Positions 7,929 through 16,421 of a stretch of 38,489 nucleotides of DNA are shown piece after piece. The DNA is from Carbonactinospora thermoautotrophica (GTDB taxonomy: Bacteria; Actinomycetota; Actinomycetes; Streptomycetales; Carbonactinosporaceae), in contig NZ_JYIJ01000011.1 in assembly GCF_001543895.1 (NCBI RefSeq), positions 170,593-209,081 of the forward strand, read 5' to 3'. The first letter of the stretch is position 1. Each line of letters opens with the position of its first letter. Position numbers and translations under genes: made by a program. The notes under the pieces were generated by a model. It was not told where the DNA came from, made no database searches, and saw nothing but the letters and a program-made list of their open reading frames with translations.

Positions 7929-8993
7929 TTGAGCATGTCGCGGCTGGACAAGCTCGGTTTCATCGACGCCCGGCGCACGGTCAACCCGGTGCGTCCGCGG
8001 GCCCGCTCCCGCGGCATCCCGCCCGCCCTGGAAGGCCATGAGATCTTCTACACGGAGGACGTGGACGAAGCCTCCGACCTGGTCGGGCAGGCGCTCTCAC
8101 CCAACCGGCTCACCCTCCACGGCCTCGACTCGAAGCGCTTCGCCGCCAGCCTGCACGGGGTACGGCTGCGCGACGTGAGCATGCTGTACCTGGACCTGCG
8201 CGTCGCCGTTACGCTGCAGATCGCGGCCACCGGCCCGTACGTCGCGGTGCACATGCCGATGAACGGCCGGGCGGTGTGCACCCGGAACGGTCGGGAGTTC
8301 GAGGGCAACACCACCCGCGCCATCGTGACCAGCCCCGGCCAGGCGCTCGCCATGCGCTTCGATTACGACTCGCCGCAGTTGATCATCCGGATCGAGCAGG
8401 AAGCGCTGGACCGGTACCTCGCCCGATTGCTGGGCCGGACGCTGACCCGCCCGATCGTCTTCGAGCCGGAGATGGACCTGACCACCGACGCCGCGGTGCG
8501 CTGGTACGGGGCCGTCCAACTGCTGTACGCCGAGGTGCTTCACAGCGGCTCACTGATCCAGCAAGGCCAGGGCATCGGACCACTGGAGGAGCTGATCATG
8601 AGCAGCCTGCTGTTCCTACAGCCGTCCAATTACTACGAGCAGTTGGTCCATCCGCAGCGCCGACCGGGCCGACCGGCGGTGCGGAAGGCCCTGGACTTCA
8701 TCGAGGCGCACCTGCGGGAGCCGATCACCGTGAACGACATCGCCCGGCACGTGCACATGAGCGTGCGCGCCATCCAGCAGGGATTCCGCGACGAACTAGG
8801 CACCACGCCCATGGCCTACCTGCGCGACCGCAGGTTGGAGCGGGCGCGCGAGGAACTCGCCGACGCTATCCCCTCCGACGGCGTCACGGTGGCCGACGTC
8901 GCCCATCGCTGGGGCTTCACCCACCTCAGCAACTTCGCCATGCTCTACCGTAAGCGCTGGGGGGAATCGCCCTCGGACACGCTTCGCCGATGA
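7929..8993 (+). CDS. AraC-family transcriptional regulator
   Basis: 354 residues. The N-terminal 200 residues form an AraC-binding-like cupin domain (VALHMPMNG-type region near residue 100). The C-terminal 110 residues contain two helix-turn-helix units: ITVNDIARHVHMSVRAIQQG and VTVADVAHRWGFTHLSNFAM. Two starts are possible: TTG 7929, with AGGAG 7 nt upstream, or ATG 7935, 13 nt from it; I prefer TTG because of the spacing. The gene is divergent from the hydrogenase operon and 47 bp upstream of hypA, so it probably controls both. The inducer is unknown. Confidence 0.88.
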   Translation: MSMSRLDKLGFIDARRTVNPVRPRARSRGIPPALEGHEIFYTEDVDEASDLVGQALSPNRLTLHGLDSKRFAASLHGVRLRDVSMLYLDLRVAVTLQIAATGPYVAVHMPMNGRAVCTRNGREFEGNTTRAIVTSPGQALAMRFDYDSPQLIIRIEQEALDRYLARLLGRTLTRPIVFEPEMDLTTDAAVRWYGAVQLLYAEVLHSGSLIQQGQGIGPLEELIMSSLLFLQPSNYYEQLVHPQRRPGRPAVRKALDFIEAHLREPITVNDIARHVHMSVRAIQQGFRDELGTTPMAYLRDRRLERAREELADAIPSDGVTVADVAHRWGFTHLSNFAMLYRKRWGESPSDTLRR

Positions 8994-9040
8994 GCGACAT
9001 CACGTGTACCGTTTGCCGCACCTGAGGGGGGAAACCCGCC

Positions 9041-9379
9041 GTGCACGAACTGTCGATCTGCCACTCCATCGCCGACATCGTCACCAGGCATGCCGGCGGC
9101 CGTCCGGTGCGCACCGTGCACCTGCGAATCGGGCAACTGCGGCAGATCGTCCCCGACACGCTCGTCTACTGCTGGTCCCTGGTCAGCCAGGACACCGCTC
9201 TTGAGGGCTCGGAACTGCGAGTCGAGAGCATCCCGGCGCAGATCCGCTGTGCCGAATGCGACCACGTCGAGACGCTCACCGCGCCGGTCATGCGATGCGG
9301 GATGTGCGGCGGGCAGCAGGTGTCGGTCGTGGCGGGCGATGAATTCCTGATCACTTCCTTGGAGCTCGCGGAGGCGTGA
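9041..9379 (+). CDS. hypA: hydrogenase nickel chaperone HypA
   Basis: 112 residues from GTG 9041, preceded by GAGGGGGGAAA. The start MHELSI carries the conserved His2 nickel ligand, and two CxxC pairs (C70/C73 and C86/C89) form the structural zinc site. HypA delivers nickel, together with HypB, to the large-subunit precursor. The length is normal for the family. hypB begins 6 bp after its stop, so the two form one transcription unit, and the araC gene lies just upstream. Confidence 0.95.
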   Translation: MHELSICHSIADIVTRHAGGRPVRTVHLRIGQLRQIVPDTLVYCWSLVSQDTALEGSELRVESIPAQIRCAECDHVETLTAPVMRCGMCGGQQVSVVAGDEFLITSLELAEA

Positions 9380-9385
9380 ACACTG

Positions 9386-10204
9386 ATGGGACGGTTCCAT
9401 CGGCACGACGACGGCCACGGCCACGGGCATGGGCACGAGCACGGGCACGAGCACGGACATGCCGCGGCGGGCAGCGGTGGGCGGATCCTCGGCGACCACT
9501 CGGGCTACCAGACCGGCGCTGAGCGGATCGAGGTGCTCGAGCGGATCCTCGGCGAGAACGAGCAGACGGCTGCGGCCAACCGCGCCGACTTCGAAAAGGC
9601 CCAGGTCACGGTGGTAAACCTGATGTCCTCACCGGGAGCCGGCAAGACCTCTTTGCTGCGCGAGACGCTGCGACGGCTGCAGGGCAAGCTGCGGATCGGC
9701 ATCATCGAGGGCGATATCGAGACCAGCCTGGACGCTGATCGGCTGGAAGGCTTCGGCGCCGCGATCGCGCTGGTGAACACCGGCAACGGCTTCGGCGGTG
9801 AATGCCACCTCGACGCGCCCATGGTGCGCTCCGCCCTCCCCCGGCTGCCGCTGGAGGAACTGGATCTCGTGGTCATCGAGAACGTCGGCAACCTGGTATG
9901 CCCGGCGGAATTCGAGGTCGGCGAGCACGGCCGCGCGATGGTCTTCTCCATCACCGAGGGCGAGGAGAAGCCGCTGAAGTATCCGGTCATGTTCCGCTCG
10001 GCCGACGTGGTCGTCGTCAACAAGATCGACCTGTTGCCATACCTCGATTTCGACCTGCAGGCGTTCTACGCCAACCTGCGCGCGGTGAACCCCACCGTGA
10101 CCGTCATCGAGACCAGCGTGAAGACCGGCCAGGGAATCGACGACTGGTGCTCCTGGCTGACCGGCGTTCGATCGAGCGGCCCGTCGCAAGCCCAAACGGT
10201 CTGA
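9386..10204 (+). CDS. hypB: hydrogenase maturation GTPase HypB with histidine-rich N-terminus
   Basis: 272 residues. Residues 6-25 are a His/Gly/Glu-rich stretch that can store nickel or zinc. The GTPase core has the P-loop SSPGAGKTS, the metal-site motif CHLDA with a second cysteine in NLVCPAEF, and the NKID base-recognition motif. The segment before CHLDA (NTGNGFGGE) is a few residues longer than the NTGKG of common HypBs. HypB hydrolyses GTP to drive nickel insertion with HypA. It follows hypA by 6 bp; no further hyp gene follows before selD. Confidence 0.94.
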   Translation: MGRFHRHDDGHGHGHGHEHGHEHGHAAAGSGGRILGDHSGYQTGAERIEVLERILGENEQTAAANRADFEKAQVTVVNLMSSPGAGKTSLLRETLRRLQGKLRIGIIEGDIETSLDADRLEGFGAAIALVNTGNGFGGECHLDAPMVRSALPRLPLEELDLVVIENVGNLVCPAEFEVGEHGRAMVFSITEGEEKPLKYPVMFRSADVVVVNKIDLLPYLDFDLQAFYANLRAVNPTVTVIETSVKTGQGIDDWCSWLTGVRSSGPSQAQTV

Positions 10205-10494
10205 GCCGCCGGCAGCGCCCCGGGCCGACCTCACCTCCGCGCGCATCGCCGGCAGGAGATCCGCCTGGCTTCCTGGCCACGGGTGAAGATCGCCTTCGGT
10301 TGTGGGGTGAGCGCAAGGTGCGGAGCTTGGCGGCGGGGTAGCGCCTTGCATGGAGACGCCGTGGTTGCCCGGTCGCGGTTGTCGTGATCGGTCAAGGACG
10401 GCGTCGAGGGTGGTCGGTCTTCGACGTGGACGCGGTGGGGAGAACGGGCGGGGGAACCTGACCCGTCGGGGAAACTCACCCAGCCCGATGCTGC
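10205..10494. other. intergenic stretch between hypB and selD
   Basis: I see no convincing gene here. A 93-codon frame on the minus strand is rich in Arg, Pro and Ser and resembles no family I know. No tRNA-Sec or other RNA fold was recognised by eye. Confidence 0.4.
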
Positions 10495-10522
10495 TTGACA
10501 ACTCACAGCCACGCGGTATCTA
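10495..10522 (+). promoter_or_regulatory. predicted sigma-70-type promoter of selD
   Basis: TTGACA at 10495-10500 and TATCTA at 10517-10522 are separated by 16 bp. The start codon at 10533 is only about 10 bp from the -10 box, so the transcript would be leaderless or nearly so, which is common in actinobacteria. Confidence 0.5.
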
Positions 10523-10532
10523 GCTTGAGGGC

Positions 10533-11246
10533 ATGACGCATGAGACCGCGGTAGGGCCGTACCGGCTCACTCAGTTCGCCCACGGAGGCGGCTGCGCATG
10601 CAAGATACCGCCCGGCGAACTCGAAGATGTCGTGTCAGAACTCCTCGGTGGACCGACCGTTCACGCGCCCGGGGAACTTCTCGTCGGACTCGACAGCGGG
10701 GACGACGCAGCCGCTGTACGGCTGCATGGCTCCACCGCGATCCTCGCAACCGCTGACTTCTTCACGCCAGTCGTCGACGATCCGTACGACTGGGGGCGAA
10801 TTGCCGCGGCCAACGCGTTGTCCGACGTGTATGCGATGGGCGGCAGCCCACTCGTCGCGGTCAACCTTCTGGCCTGGCCCCGCGAGAAGCTGCCGTTCTC
10901 TCTCGCTCGAGAAGTGCTGCGCGGTGGACTGGACGTCGCGCGGGAAGCCGGCTGCCACGTCGCCGGCGGGCACAGCGTCGACGACCCCGAGCCCAAGTAC
11001 GGCATGGCGGTCACGGGTGTCGCCGACGCGGCCCGGCTGTTGCGCAACGATGCCGGTCGCCCAGGGCTGCCGTTGTCCCTTTCCAAACCGCTCGGCATCG
11101 GTGTGCTGAACACACGGCACAAGGCGACCGGTGAAACGTTCGCCAATGCGATCGCGACGATGGTGGAACTCAACCGGGATGCCTCCCGGGCAGCGGTAGA
11201 CGCTGGCATTCGCTGCGCTACGGACGTCACGGGATTCGGGCTGCTA
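10533..11246 (+). pseudogene. selD: selenophosphate synthase SelD, 3'-truncated by an IS630 element
   Basis: 238 codons match the N-terminal two thirds of SelD, the enzyme that makes selenophosphate from selenide and ATP. RLTQFAHGGGCACKIPP holds the catalytic Cys21 and Lys24; TADFFTPVVDDPYDWGRIAA, ALSDVYAMGG, AGGHSVDDPEP and KPLGIGVL follow. It stops at ATDVTGFGLL, where the family usually continues for about 110 residues (GHLxEM and onward). The IS630 element begins at 11247 and the frame reads 23 codons into it before a stop. Bases to the right of the IS do not restore the frame: removing the element gives GLLA followed by a stop. The product should be inactive, since the C-terminal domain is gone. 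Confidence 0.88.
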
Positions 11247-12479
11247 GTGCCGTGTCAGCCAAGGTTTGCCCTGTCTGATCGTGACGCGCCGGTCCGGATC
11301 CCCCAGGGGCCGGGGTGATCGTTTCATCCTGTGGGGTGTGGCTGAACGAGTTCGGGTGCGGCCGATCGATGACGATGAGGGCCGGCGGTTGTTGCGGATC
11401 GTGCGTCGAGGCTCGGGGTCGGTGGTGACCTGGCGGCGGGCGCAGATGGTGCTGCTGTCGGCGCAGGGCATGAGCGTGACCCGGATCGCGCAGGTGACCT
11501 TCACCAGCCCGGACCGGGTCCGGGACGTGATCCACAACTTCAACGCCGACGGGTTCGACTCGCTGTACCCGAAGTACCGGGGCGGCCGGCCGCCGACGTT
11601 CACCCTGCCGCAACGCCAGGAGATCAAGAAGATCGCCAAGTCCAGGCCGGTCGAGCACGGCCTGCCGTTCTCGACCTGGAGCCTGGCCAAGCTGGCCGAC
11701 TTCCTGGTCGCCGAGGGGGTGGTCGAGGACATCAGCCACGAGGGCCTGCGCGAGATCCTGCGCGGGCAGGGCGTGTCCTTTCAACGGGTGAAGACCTGGA
11801 AGACCTCCCGCGACCCGGACTACGAGACGAAGAAGGCCCGGATCGAGCACCTGTACGCCATCGCCGACGGTGAGATCACCCCTGATCCCGGTGAGCCGGC
11901 CGTGGTGTTCTGCCTGGACGAGTTCGGGCCGCTGAACCTCCAGCCCCACCCCGGCCGGCAGTGGGCCGCAGTCGGCGGCAAGCACAAGGACCCCGAGCGT
12001 GCACCCCGACCCCGCCGACGCGCCACCTACACCCGCCCGCACGGGGTCCGGCACCTGTTCGCCGCCCTGGATCTGGGCACCGACAAGCTCTACGGACACG
12101 TCAAGACCCGCAAGAAACGTGTCCAGTTCCTCCAGTTCTGCCGCTACCTGCGCAGCCTGTACCCGCCCCAGGTGCGGATCGCGATCATCTGCGACAACGC
12201 CAGCGCCCACCTGACCACCCGGGTCGACACCCGGGTCGGGGACTGGGCCGAATCGAACAACGTCGAGATCGCCTACACCCCGACCAACTCCTCGTGGCTG
12301 AACCGGATCGAGGCCCAGTTCACCGCGCTGCGCTACTTCACCCTCGACGGCACCGACCACGCCAGCCACCGCGAGCAGGCCAGCATGATCCGCCGCTATA
12401 TCGCCTGGCGGAACCGCCACACCGACAACCCCCGCCTACGCAAGATCGTCCAGAAGGCAAACGTTGCCTGATGCGGCAC
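11247..12479 (+). mobile_element. IS630-family insertion sequence, complete
   Basis: A 1233-bp element flanked by TA on both sides (11245-11246 and 12480-12481), the IS630/Tc1 target preference. Terminal inverted repeats at 11247-11270 and 12456-12479 match at 20 of 24 positions (GTGCCG at the tips, GTTTGCC at the inner ends). One transposase gene fills it. It sits at the break point of selD, but the right flank is not selD, so an adjacent deletion or exchange went with or followed insertion. Confidence 0.88.
11338..12471 (+). CDS. IS630-family DDE transposase
   Basis: 377 residues if started at GTG 11338, the usual length; the frame is open back to 11266. The N-terminal part has helix-turn-helix units (MSVTRIAQVTFTSPDRVRDV). 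The catalytic residues sit in FCLDEFGPL (Asp), ICDNASAHL (Asp) and TNSSWLNRIEAQF (Glu). No frameshift or internal stop is visible, so the element may still be active. It is the cause, or a marker, of the selD truncation. Confidence 0.9.
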   Translation: MAERVRVRPIDDDEGRRLLRIVRRGSGSVVTWRRAQMVLLSAQGMSVTRIAQVTFTSPDRVRDVIHNFNADGFDSLYPKYRGGRPPTFTLPQRQEIKKIAKSRPVEHGLPFSTWSLAKLADFLVAEGVVEDISHEGLREILRGQGVSFQRVKTWKTSRDPDYETKKARIEHLYAIADGEITPDPGEPAVVFCLDEFGPLNLQPHPGRQWAAVGGKHKDPERAPRPRRRATYTRPHGVRHLFAALDLGTDKLYGHVKTRKKRVQFLQFCRYLRSLYPPQVRIAIICDNASAHLTTRVDTRVGDWAESNNVEIAYTPTNSSWLNRIEAQFTALRYFTLDGTDHASHREQASMIRRYIAWRNRHTDNPRLRKIVQKANVA

Positions 12480-12485
12480 TAGCTT

Positions 12486-12507
12486 GACTTGAACCTTGAT
12501 TTAAGTC
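12486..12507. promoter_or_regulatory. imperfect palindrome upstream of the FMN reductase
   Basis: GACTTGA at 12486-12492 and TTAAGTC at 12501-12507 form an inverted repeat matching at 6 of 7 positions with an 8-bp spacer. It lies 70-90 bp upstream of the oxidoreductase start, a plausible operator site; the regulator is not in view. Confidence 0.3.
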
Positions 12508-12576
12508 CGAGGCTCATCACACGTCGGTCGGACTCCCGGCCGCAACACCACCGTGAGATCGGACGGGGACTTCGCC

Positions 12577-13191
12577 ATGCTCGAAAACGCCCATTTTGAA
12601 AACGCCGAGCAGCTCAGGCTCGCAGTGATCGTCGGCAGCGTCCGGGAGGGCCGGTTCGGCCCGACCGTCGCGAACTGGTTCGTCGGCCAGGCCGACGAGC
12701 GGGCCGACATGAGCGTCGACGTCGTGGACCTGGTCGAGGTCCAGCTACCGTTGGCGCTGCCGGCCTTCGGGACCAAACCGGTGCCCGAGACGGCCCGTGC
12801 CCTGGAGGGGTTGACCCCGCGGCTGGCTGCGGCCGACGCGTTCGTCGTGGTCACCCCTGAGTACAACCACAGCTTTCCAGCCTCGCTGAAGAACGTCATC
12901 GACTGGCACAACCAGGTGTGGCACGCCAAGCCGGTGGGGTTCGTCTCCTACGGCGGCCTTTCTGGCGGTCTTCGGGCGGTCGAGCAGCTCCGGGTGGTCT
13001 TCGCCGAGCTGCACGCCGTCACCATCCGCGCCACGGTCAGCTTTCACAACGCCTGGAGCCAGTTCGACAACGAGGGCCAACCGATCGACCCGGCCGGCTG
13101 CAACGGGGCGGCCAAGTCCATGCTCGACCAGCTCGCCTGGTGGGCCCGCGCGCTGCGTGAGGCCAGGGCGGCCCGCCCGTACACGGCCTGA
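12577..13191 (+). CDS. NADPH-dependent FMN reductase-family flavoprotein
   Basis: 204 residues from ATG 12577; GTG 12553 is an alternative eight codons earlier. The flavodoxin-like fold is shown by the FMN phosphate loop GSVREGRFG and the flavin-binding TPEYNHSFPASLKNVIDW, with SYGGLSGG later. Members reduce FMN or quinones and azo compounds with NAD(P)H. It precedes a DHA2 exporter by 64 bp in the same direction, so the pair may detoxify and export a redox-active compound; this is inference. A paralogue is encoded at 35557-36174. Confidence 0.88.
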   Translation: MLENAHFENAEQLRLAVIVGSVREGRFGPTVANWFVGQADERADMSVDVVDLVEVQLPLALPAFGTKPVPETARALEGLTPRLAAADAFVVVTPEYNHSFPASLKNVIDWHNQVWHAKPVGFVSYGGLSGGLRAVEQLRVVFAELHAVTIRATVSFHNAWSQFDNEGQPIDPAGCNGAAKSMLDQLAWWARALREARAARPYTA

Positions 13192-13255
13192 CTCCGGCTC
13201 GACTCCCTTCCGCCATCCGCCCGGAGCCCGGGCCCGCACGACAGGACTTCTTTCG

Positions 13256-14836
13256 ATGACGACAGCGCCATCCCCGACGGCGGACTTCACCGGCACCGGG
13301 CAGGCCACCACATCCGACGACGGTCCCGGCCACGGTCCCATGGCGGTCGCCATGGTCGTGGTCCTCGGGTCGCTCCTGCCGATCCTCGACATGACCGTCG
13401 TCAACGTCGCCCTCAACCACCTCTCTCAGGGTTTCGACGCCCCGCTGGTCACCATCCAGTGGGTGGCCACGGGCTACACCCTCGCCCTGGCCACGGTCAT
13501 CCCGATCACCGCATGGGCGGTCGGCCGGTTCGGCACCAAGCGCCTCTACATGTTCTCGATCGGGTTGTTCGCGTTCGGCTCGGCACTGGCCGGGCTGGCC
13601 TGGAACGCGGAATCCCTGATCGCCTTCCGGGTGCTGCAGGGGCTGGGCGGCGGCATGATCATGCCCGTGGGCATGACCATCATCATCCGGGCCGCCGACC
13701 CGGAGCGGATGGGCCGGATGATGAGTATCCTCGGCATTCCCGTGCTGGTCGGCCCGCTGGCCGGGCCCATCCTGGGCGGCTGGCTGGTCGACGACGTGTC
13801 CTGGCGCTGGATCTTCTTCATCAACATCCCGATCGGGATGCTGGCCCTCATCCTGGCCGCCCGGATCTTCCCCCGCGACACCCCACGGCTTACCCACCGC
13901 TTGGACCTGCCTGGCCTGCTGATGCTCTCCCCGGGCCTGACCGCTTTGATCTACGGCCTGGCCGTTGGCGGCGAACGCAGCGATCCCGGCTCCGCCGGGG
14001 CCCTGGTGCCCACGGTGCTCGGCGTGGTGTTGGTCACCGCCTTCGTGGCCCGCGCGCTGACAGCCCGCCACCCACTGATCGACCTGCGGCTGTTCCGCCG
14101 TCGCCCGTTCACCGCGGCCGCCGGGACCTTGACTCTCTTCGCCTGCGCGTACTTCGGGTCGATGCTGCTGCTGCCGCTGTACTACCAGGTGGTGCGGGGT
14201 CAGAGCGCGACCGCCTCCGGGCTGCTGGGCGTGCCGCAGGTCATGGCCACCGGGATCACCATGCAGATCGCGGGCCGCCTGATCGACAAGATCGCCCCCG
14301 GGAGGATCGTGTTGACCGGAGTGGGGCTCGCGTCCGCCGGGTTCCTCGCCTTCACCACCCAGGTCGGCGCCCACACCCCGTACTGGGTGCTGGTCGGGGC
14401 GCTGAGCGTGATGGGCGTCGGTGTGGGGATGACGATGATGCCGACGACGGCCGCGGCGACCCGGAACCTGTCGCACGAGGAAGTCCCGGTCGCCAGCACG
14501 ACGCTGAACATCATTCAGCAGGTCGCCGTGTCGGCTGGCACGGCGCTGATGTCAGTGCTGCTGGCCGGGGCGATAGCCGACCGGCTCCCCGCCACCGCCG
14601 GCAGCGGGCTGGGCGCGGTGCACGCCCTTGGGGCGAGGCACGCGATCGCCCCGCGCCTGGCGGATGCCTTCCAGCGCACCTACGGGTGGGCCGTCGCCCT
14701 GATGCTGGTGGCGTTGCTGCCGGCCCTACTGCTGCCCCGCCGCATGCCAAAGCCCGCAGCCACACCCGCGGATCCGGCGAATCGAATCCCAAGCGCTCTC
14801 GCCAAGGCGCAGGCGCCGTCGCCAGACGGCAGCTGA
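13256..14836 (+). CDS. DHA2-family (14-TM) MFS drug/proton antiporter
   Basis: 526 residues from ATG 13256, with AGGA upstream. It has about 14 hydrophobic segments and the DHA2 hallmarks LDMTVVNVALN in TM1, VTIQWVATGYTLALA in TM2, GRFGTKRLY after TM2, FRVLQGLGGGM, and motif C-like GIPVLVGPLAGPILGGWL. These proteins export drugs, dyes or secondary metabolites using the proton gradient. It is downstream of the FMN reductase and probably co-transcribed. The substrate is not predictable. Confidence 0.9.
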   Translation: MTTAPSPTADFTGTGQATTSDDGPGHGPMAVAMVVVLGSLLPILDMTVVNVALNHLSQGFDAPLVTIQWVATGYTLALATVIPITAWAVGRFGTKRLYMFSIGLFAFGSALAGLAWNAESLIAFRVLQGLGGGMIMPVGMTIIIRAADPERMGRMMSILGIPVLVGPLAGPILGGWLVDDVSWRWIFFINIPIGMLALILAARIFPRDTPRLTHRLDLPGLLMLSPGLTALIYGLAVGGERSDPGSAGALVPTVLGVVLVTAFVARALTARHPLIDLRLFRRRPFTAAAGTLTLFACAYFGSMLLLPLYYQVVRGQSATASGLLGVPQVMATGITMQIAGRLIDKIAPGRIVLTGVGLASAGFLAFTTQVGAHTPYWVLVGALSVMGVGVGMTMMPTTAAATRNLSHEEVPVASTTLNIIQQVAVSAGTALMSVLLAGAIADRLPATAGSGLGAVHALGARHAIAPRLADAFQRTYGWAVALMLVALLPALLLPRRMPKPAATPADPANRIPSALAKAQAPSPDGS

Positions 14837-15091
14837 ATCTCGGGCTAGACCTGCATGCTGGCGCGGATGTCCTTGATCCCCCGGTGCAGCCGCAGCGGCC
14901 GGGTCGGCGCGGGCAAGGACCGTAGCCGATCACGAGCCGGCCCGGTGCACCGCGAACGTCGGGCAGAACCCATCGCGTCGGCGGCTTCCGCGTGAAGAAC
15001 ACCCGCTGGGACGGTGAGGCCCCAAGCCCCAAGCACGCATGACGGCGCTCGCCCCCGGCGGCAATCGGCGGTAAATGGCGATAATGGCGTC

Positions 15092-15625
15092 ATGCGGCGA
15101 CCCAACAGCACCCTGGTCGTCGTGGCCGGAGACCGGGCCGAAGAGATCGTGAAAGGCCTCGACGCCCTGCCCAACGTCCGCGCGGTGCGCTCCCGGGACC
15201 ACCCGCCAGAAGCACTCAGGGACCTCCTCGCCCGCGCGAGCTCGACGTACCTCGTCCACGACGCCGACCCGCTGGCCGACGTCGCGGCGGCCTGGGCCGA
15301 CTTCTTCGACCAGGCCGCCCCGCACGGGCGACTCGAGGTCGCGGTCGAGGACACGATCGCGGCGCTGCGCACCGGCCGGGCGCTGCTACCCGACTACTAC
15401 ATCGTCGTGGAGCCGGAGACCATGCCGCCCACCCGACGGCACTGGTGGCTCGGGGTACTGGCCGGTACAGCGCCGGCGCGGGTGGTGCCGGCACCCGCCC
15501 GCGTCGACGCGGTCCGCGACGCGCTCGCCACCCTCTCGACCGGCCGCTGGTGGCCGGACCCTCCCGACCAGTGGCTGCGCGGGCTCGGCAAGATCGTCCC
15601 CGACCATGCCGGCCCGATCCCCTGA
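15092..15625 (+). CDS. conserved hypothetical protein
   Basis: 177 residues from ATG 15092. It reads as a globular alpha/beta protein (NSTLVVVAGDRAEEIVKGLD, YLVHDADPLADVAAAWADFF, LPDYYIVVEPETMPPTRRHW, STGRWWPDPPDQWLRGLGKI). There is no signal peptide, membrane segment or catalytic motif that I recognise. The C-terminal part is Trp/Pro-rich. The 255 bp upstream contain no clear gene. A strong GC-rich hairpin follows the stop by about 35 bp. The function is unknown. Confidence 0.7.
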   Translation: MRRPNSTLVVVAGDRAEEIVKGLDALPNVRAVRSRDHPPEALRDLLARASSTYLVHDADPLADVAAAWADFFDQAAPHGRLEVAVEDTIAALRTGRALLPDYYIVVEPETMPPTRRHWWLGVLAGTAPARVVPAPARVDAVRDALATLSTGRWWPDPPDQWLRGLGKIVPDHAGPIP

Positions 15626-15659
15626 CCCGCGGACAGCGCCCGCACAAGGGCCGGCCGGA

Positions 15660-15708
15660 GGCTCCGTGCCCGCGGCCCGGCCGGCGGTGTGCCGGCCGGG
15701 CCGGAGCC
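15660..15708 (+). terminator. strong GC hairpin, probable terminator
   Basis: GGCCCGGCCGGC at 15674-15685 and its exact complement at 15691-15702 leave a 5-nt loop. An outer pair, GGCTCC (15660-15665) with GGAGCC (15703-15708), can extend the stem. There is no U-tract, as is common in actinobacteria. It lies 35 bp after the hypothetical gene. Confidence 0.6.
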
Positions 15709-15829
15709 GGCCCAGCGTGCGAGGTTCACCAGCGGGTCCTCCGGACCGGGGGTGGACACGAAGCCAGGCTCACTTTCATGCCGTGACGGTTGCCGGCGGT
15801 CACCGCCGTCACCGAACCCGCCCGGTTTC

Positions 15830-15975
15830 TCAGGGGCCACACCCGGTTGCGCGGGCTGGTGTCGGAGGCGTTCAGCCCACGGCGCGTCGAGCAACCGCGC
15901 TCCCGAGTGCAGCGGGAAAAGAGCCTGCTCGACGGCCCAGCGCACGATGCCGACGCGGTCTTTGCCACCCCACCG
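15830..15975 (-). pseudogene. possible degenerate IS5-type transposase fragment
   Basis: On the minus strand, DRVGIVRWAVEQALFPLH followed by LLDAPWAERL resembles the C-terminal RWVVERTFAWLH-type segment of IS5-family transposases. Only about 40 codons are recognisable and no intact gene surrounds them. The similarity is by eye and weak. Confidence 0.3.
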
Positions 15976-15985
15976 GGGGATGCTC

Positions 15986-16085
15986 GGTCCACCCAGACGA
16001 ACCCGTCATCACGCTCGAGCAGGGCCTCCAGCGCCTCGACGCCATGCTGCTCAACCCCCGTGTCGGTTACCGACCGAACATCCAT
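15986..16085 (-). pseudogene. N-terminal fragment of a CorA-like magnesium transporter
   Basis: Minus-strand codons from ATG 16085 read MDVRSVTDTGVEQHGVEALE and then ALLERDDGFVWVD, which resembles the start of actinobacterial CorA-type transporters. The similarity ends after WVD, and neither the expected HPLAVRDC segment nor the GMN membrane motif follows. It is a relic of about 33 codons, perhaps cut by the adjacent IS5-like fragment. Confidence 0.45.
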
Positions 16086-16103
16086 TGCGATCCCATCCCT
16101 CAA

Positions 16104-16421
16104 GCCGCACCGATCCCAGCCACCCGCTCAGGTGCTGACGGCGGTCAGCACGCGCGAACCCCTCGTAACGGAGACTCCCGAGCCGACTACAGGCGACCCT
16201 GACGAACCGCACTCCGGGCGCCTGAGGCTTCGGCCACCTCGGTGGGAGTACGAGGTGACAGGCGGGAGGCCCGCACGCGAGGCCCCTGATCGGGGTCCCG
16301 GTAGTCCCGCCAGACCTGGTTCGGCATCCGCGCCCTGGGGGAACCGGACGGCGGCATGAGGGTACGCCGCTTCGCCGCTCTGCAGGCACTCACCGTGTGG
16401 CTGCCGCCCGCCGCTCGCCGG
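16104..16421. other. stretch without a confident gene
   Basis: A 68-codon minus-strand frame at 16187-16393 (containing MPNQVWRDYRDPDQG) could be a small protein, but it has no recognisable family or ribosome-binding site. Otherwise I see nothing. Confidence 0.3.

Noticed and set aside
9403-9460. CRISPR-like or tandem DNA repeat in the CACGGGCACGAG region
   Set aside because: It is the histidine-rich coding start of hypB; the repeat reflects the codons.
10205-10494. Selenocysteine tRNA near selD
   Set aside because: No cloverleaf with a TCA anticodon and a long variable arm could be drawn by eye.
10533-11246. HypE, expected after hypA and hypB
   Set aside because: The frame has the SelD N-terminal motif with Cys21/Lys24 and SelD-type blocks throughout. 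HypE and SelD share a fold, but the motifs fit SelD.
16187-16393. A 68-codon gene (MPNQVWRDYRD segment)
   Set aside because: No ribosome-binding site, no recognised family and debris on one side; evidence is too weak for a CDS call.
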